In this document: positions 48,992 through 49,140 of the stretch, piece after piece
Layout of the letters: every line of letters starts with the position of its first letter
How positions within the stretch are numbered: the stretch's first letter is position 1
From: Paenibacillus fonticola DSM 21315
GTDB taxonomy: Bacteria; Bacillota; Bacilli; Paenibacillales; Paenibacillaceae
Direction of reading: 5' to 3'
DNA: 49,140 nt
Assembly: GCF_000381905.1 (NCBI RefSeq)
Contig: NZ_KB907284.1
Location: forward strand, 1 to 49,140
Made by a program: the position numbers and the translations under genes
Notes under the pieces: generated by a model
The model's database searches: none
Seen by the model: only the letters and a program-made list of their open reading frames with translations
What the model was told of the DNA's origin: nothing

Positions 48992-49140
48992 ATGCAGTCT
49001 ATCACAAAATTCGTCGGTTTAGATGTATCCAAAGAAAAAATTTCGGTGGCCATTGCGGATTCAACCGGGGAAGCCCCTCGCTATTACGGGAGCATTCCAC
49101 ATTCGGCGGCGGCACTTCGTAAACTCATCAAAGAACTGGG
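48992..49140 (+). mobile_element. IS110 family transposase, 5' part (cut by window end)
   Basis: Open from ATG 48992 to the window edge without stop. It starts MQSITKFVGLDVSKEKISVA, where GLDVSKEKI carries the first catalytic Asp of the RuvC-like DEDD domain of IS110 transposases, followed by a SIPHSAAALRKLIKEL segment typical of this N-terminal domain. AAAGGAG at 48975-48981 lies 10 nt before the start. About 50 of an expected 400 or so residues are visible, so intactness cannot be judged. Confidence 0.88.

Noticed and set aside
1..49140. CRISPR arrays, tRNA and rRNA genes
   Set aside because: No regularly spaced repeats of CRISPR size, no tRNA cloverleaf with conserved GTTC loop, and no rRNA-like stretch were recognised by eye.

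Overview
The window is a bacterial chromosome segment from a low-to-moderate GC Firmicute, most likely Paenibacillus or a close relative. The basis is gene order: hbs - mtrB - hepS - menG - hepT - ndk - cheR - aroB - aroH - trpEDCFBA - hisC - tyrA - qcrABC - ypjABCD - dapB - mgsA - bshB1 - bshA - cca - birA - panBCD - dinG follows the Bacillales backbone. Two features point away from Bacillus proper: menaquinone genes of the futalosine type sit inside the hepS-hepT operon, and rex-mtaD follow dinG. Nearly everything is on the + strand; the one clear exception is a YitT-family membrane protein gene.

Layout. 1-619: non-coding, with degenerate repeats, two perfect tandem duplications and a run of five hairpins that looks like an IS200/IS605-type structured RNA end. 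620-4338: sugar-type ABC importer (lipoprotein, double ATPase, permease). 4524-5825: HU, the tryptophan-sensing TRAP protein MtrB, and an unknown membrane-anchored protein. 5976-10894: heptaprenyl diphosphate synthase and menaquinone assembly. 11030-12525: ndk, cheR and a small protein. 12810-23123: aromatic amino acid supraoperon, lacking aroC (chorismate synthase) and aroA (EPSP synthase). 23124-23579: a candidate small RNA. 23580-27971: sigma/anti-sigma pair, phosphatase, gamma carbonic anhydrase-like protein and small conserved genes. 28149-30275: menaquinol:cytochrome c reductase. 30378-34817: ypjA/B, yitT, mazG-like, TPR and dapB. 34880-42932: methylglyoxal synthase, bacillithiol synthesis, CCA enzyme, biotin ligase, pantothenate synthesis and a TPR protein. 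43149-48558: DinG, Rex, an MTA/SAH-type deaminase and a YpmB-like protein. 48662-49140: a frameshifted IS200 transposase remnant followed by the start of an IS110 transposase.

How the parts fit. Chorismate is the branch point: MqnA diverts it to menaquinone, AroH and TyrA to Phe/Tyr, TrpE to Trp. Menaquinone made by the hepS-hepT operon feeds the qcrABC complex, and Rex is a likely redox regulator. The strongest regulatory signal is upstream of trpE. Ten (G/T)AG triplets at exact 5-nt spacing are followed by an intrinsic terminator whose 5' arm can instead pair with triplets 3-4 of that array. This is a complete TRAP attenuator, in the same window as mtrB.

No rRNA, tRNA, CRISPR array or complete mobile element was seen. 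All assignments come from reading the sequence; no database search was run.
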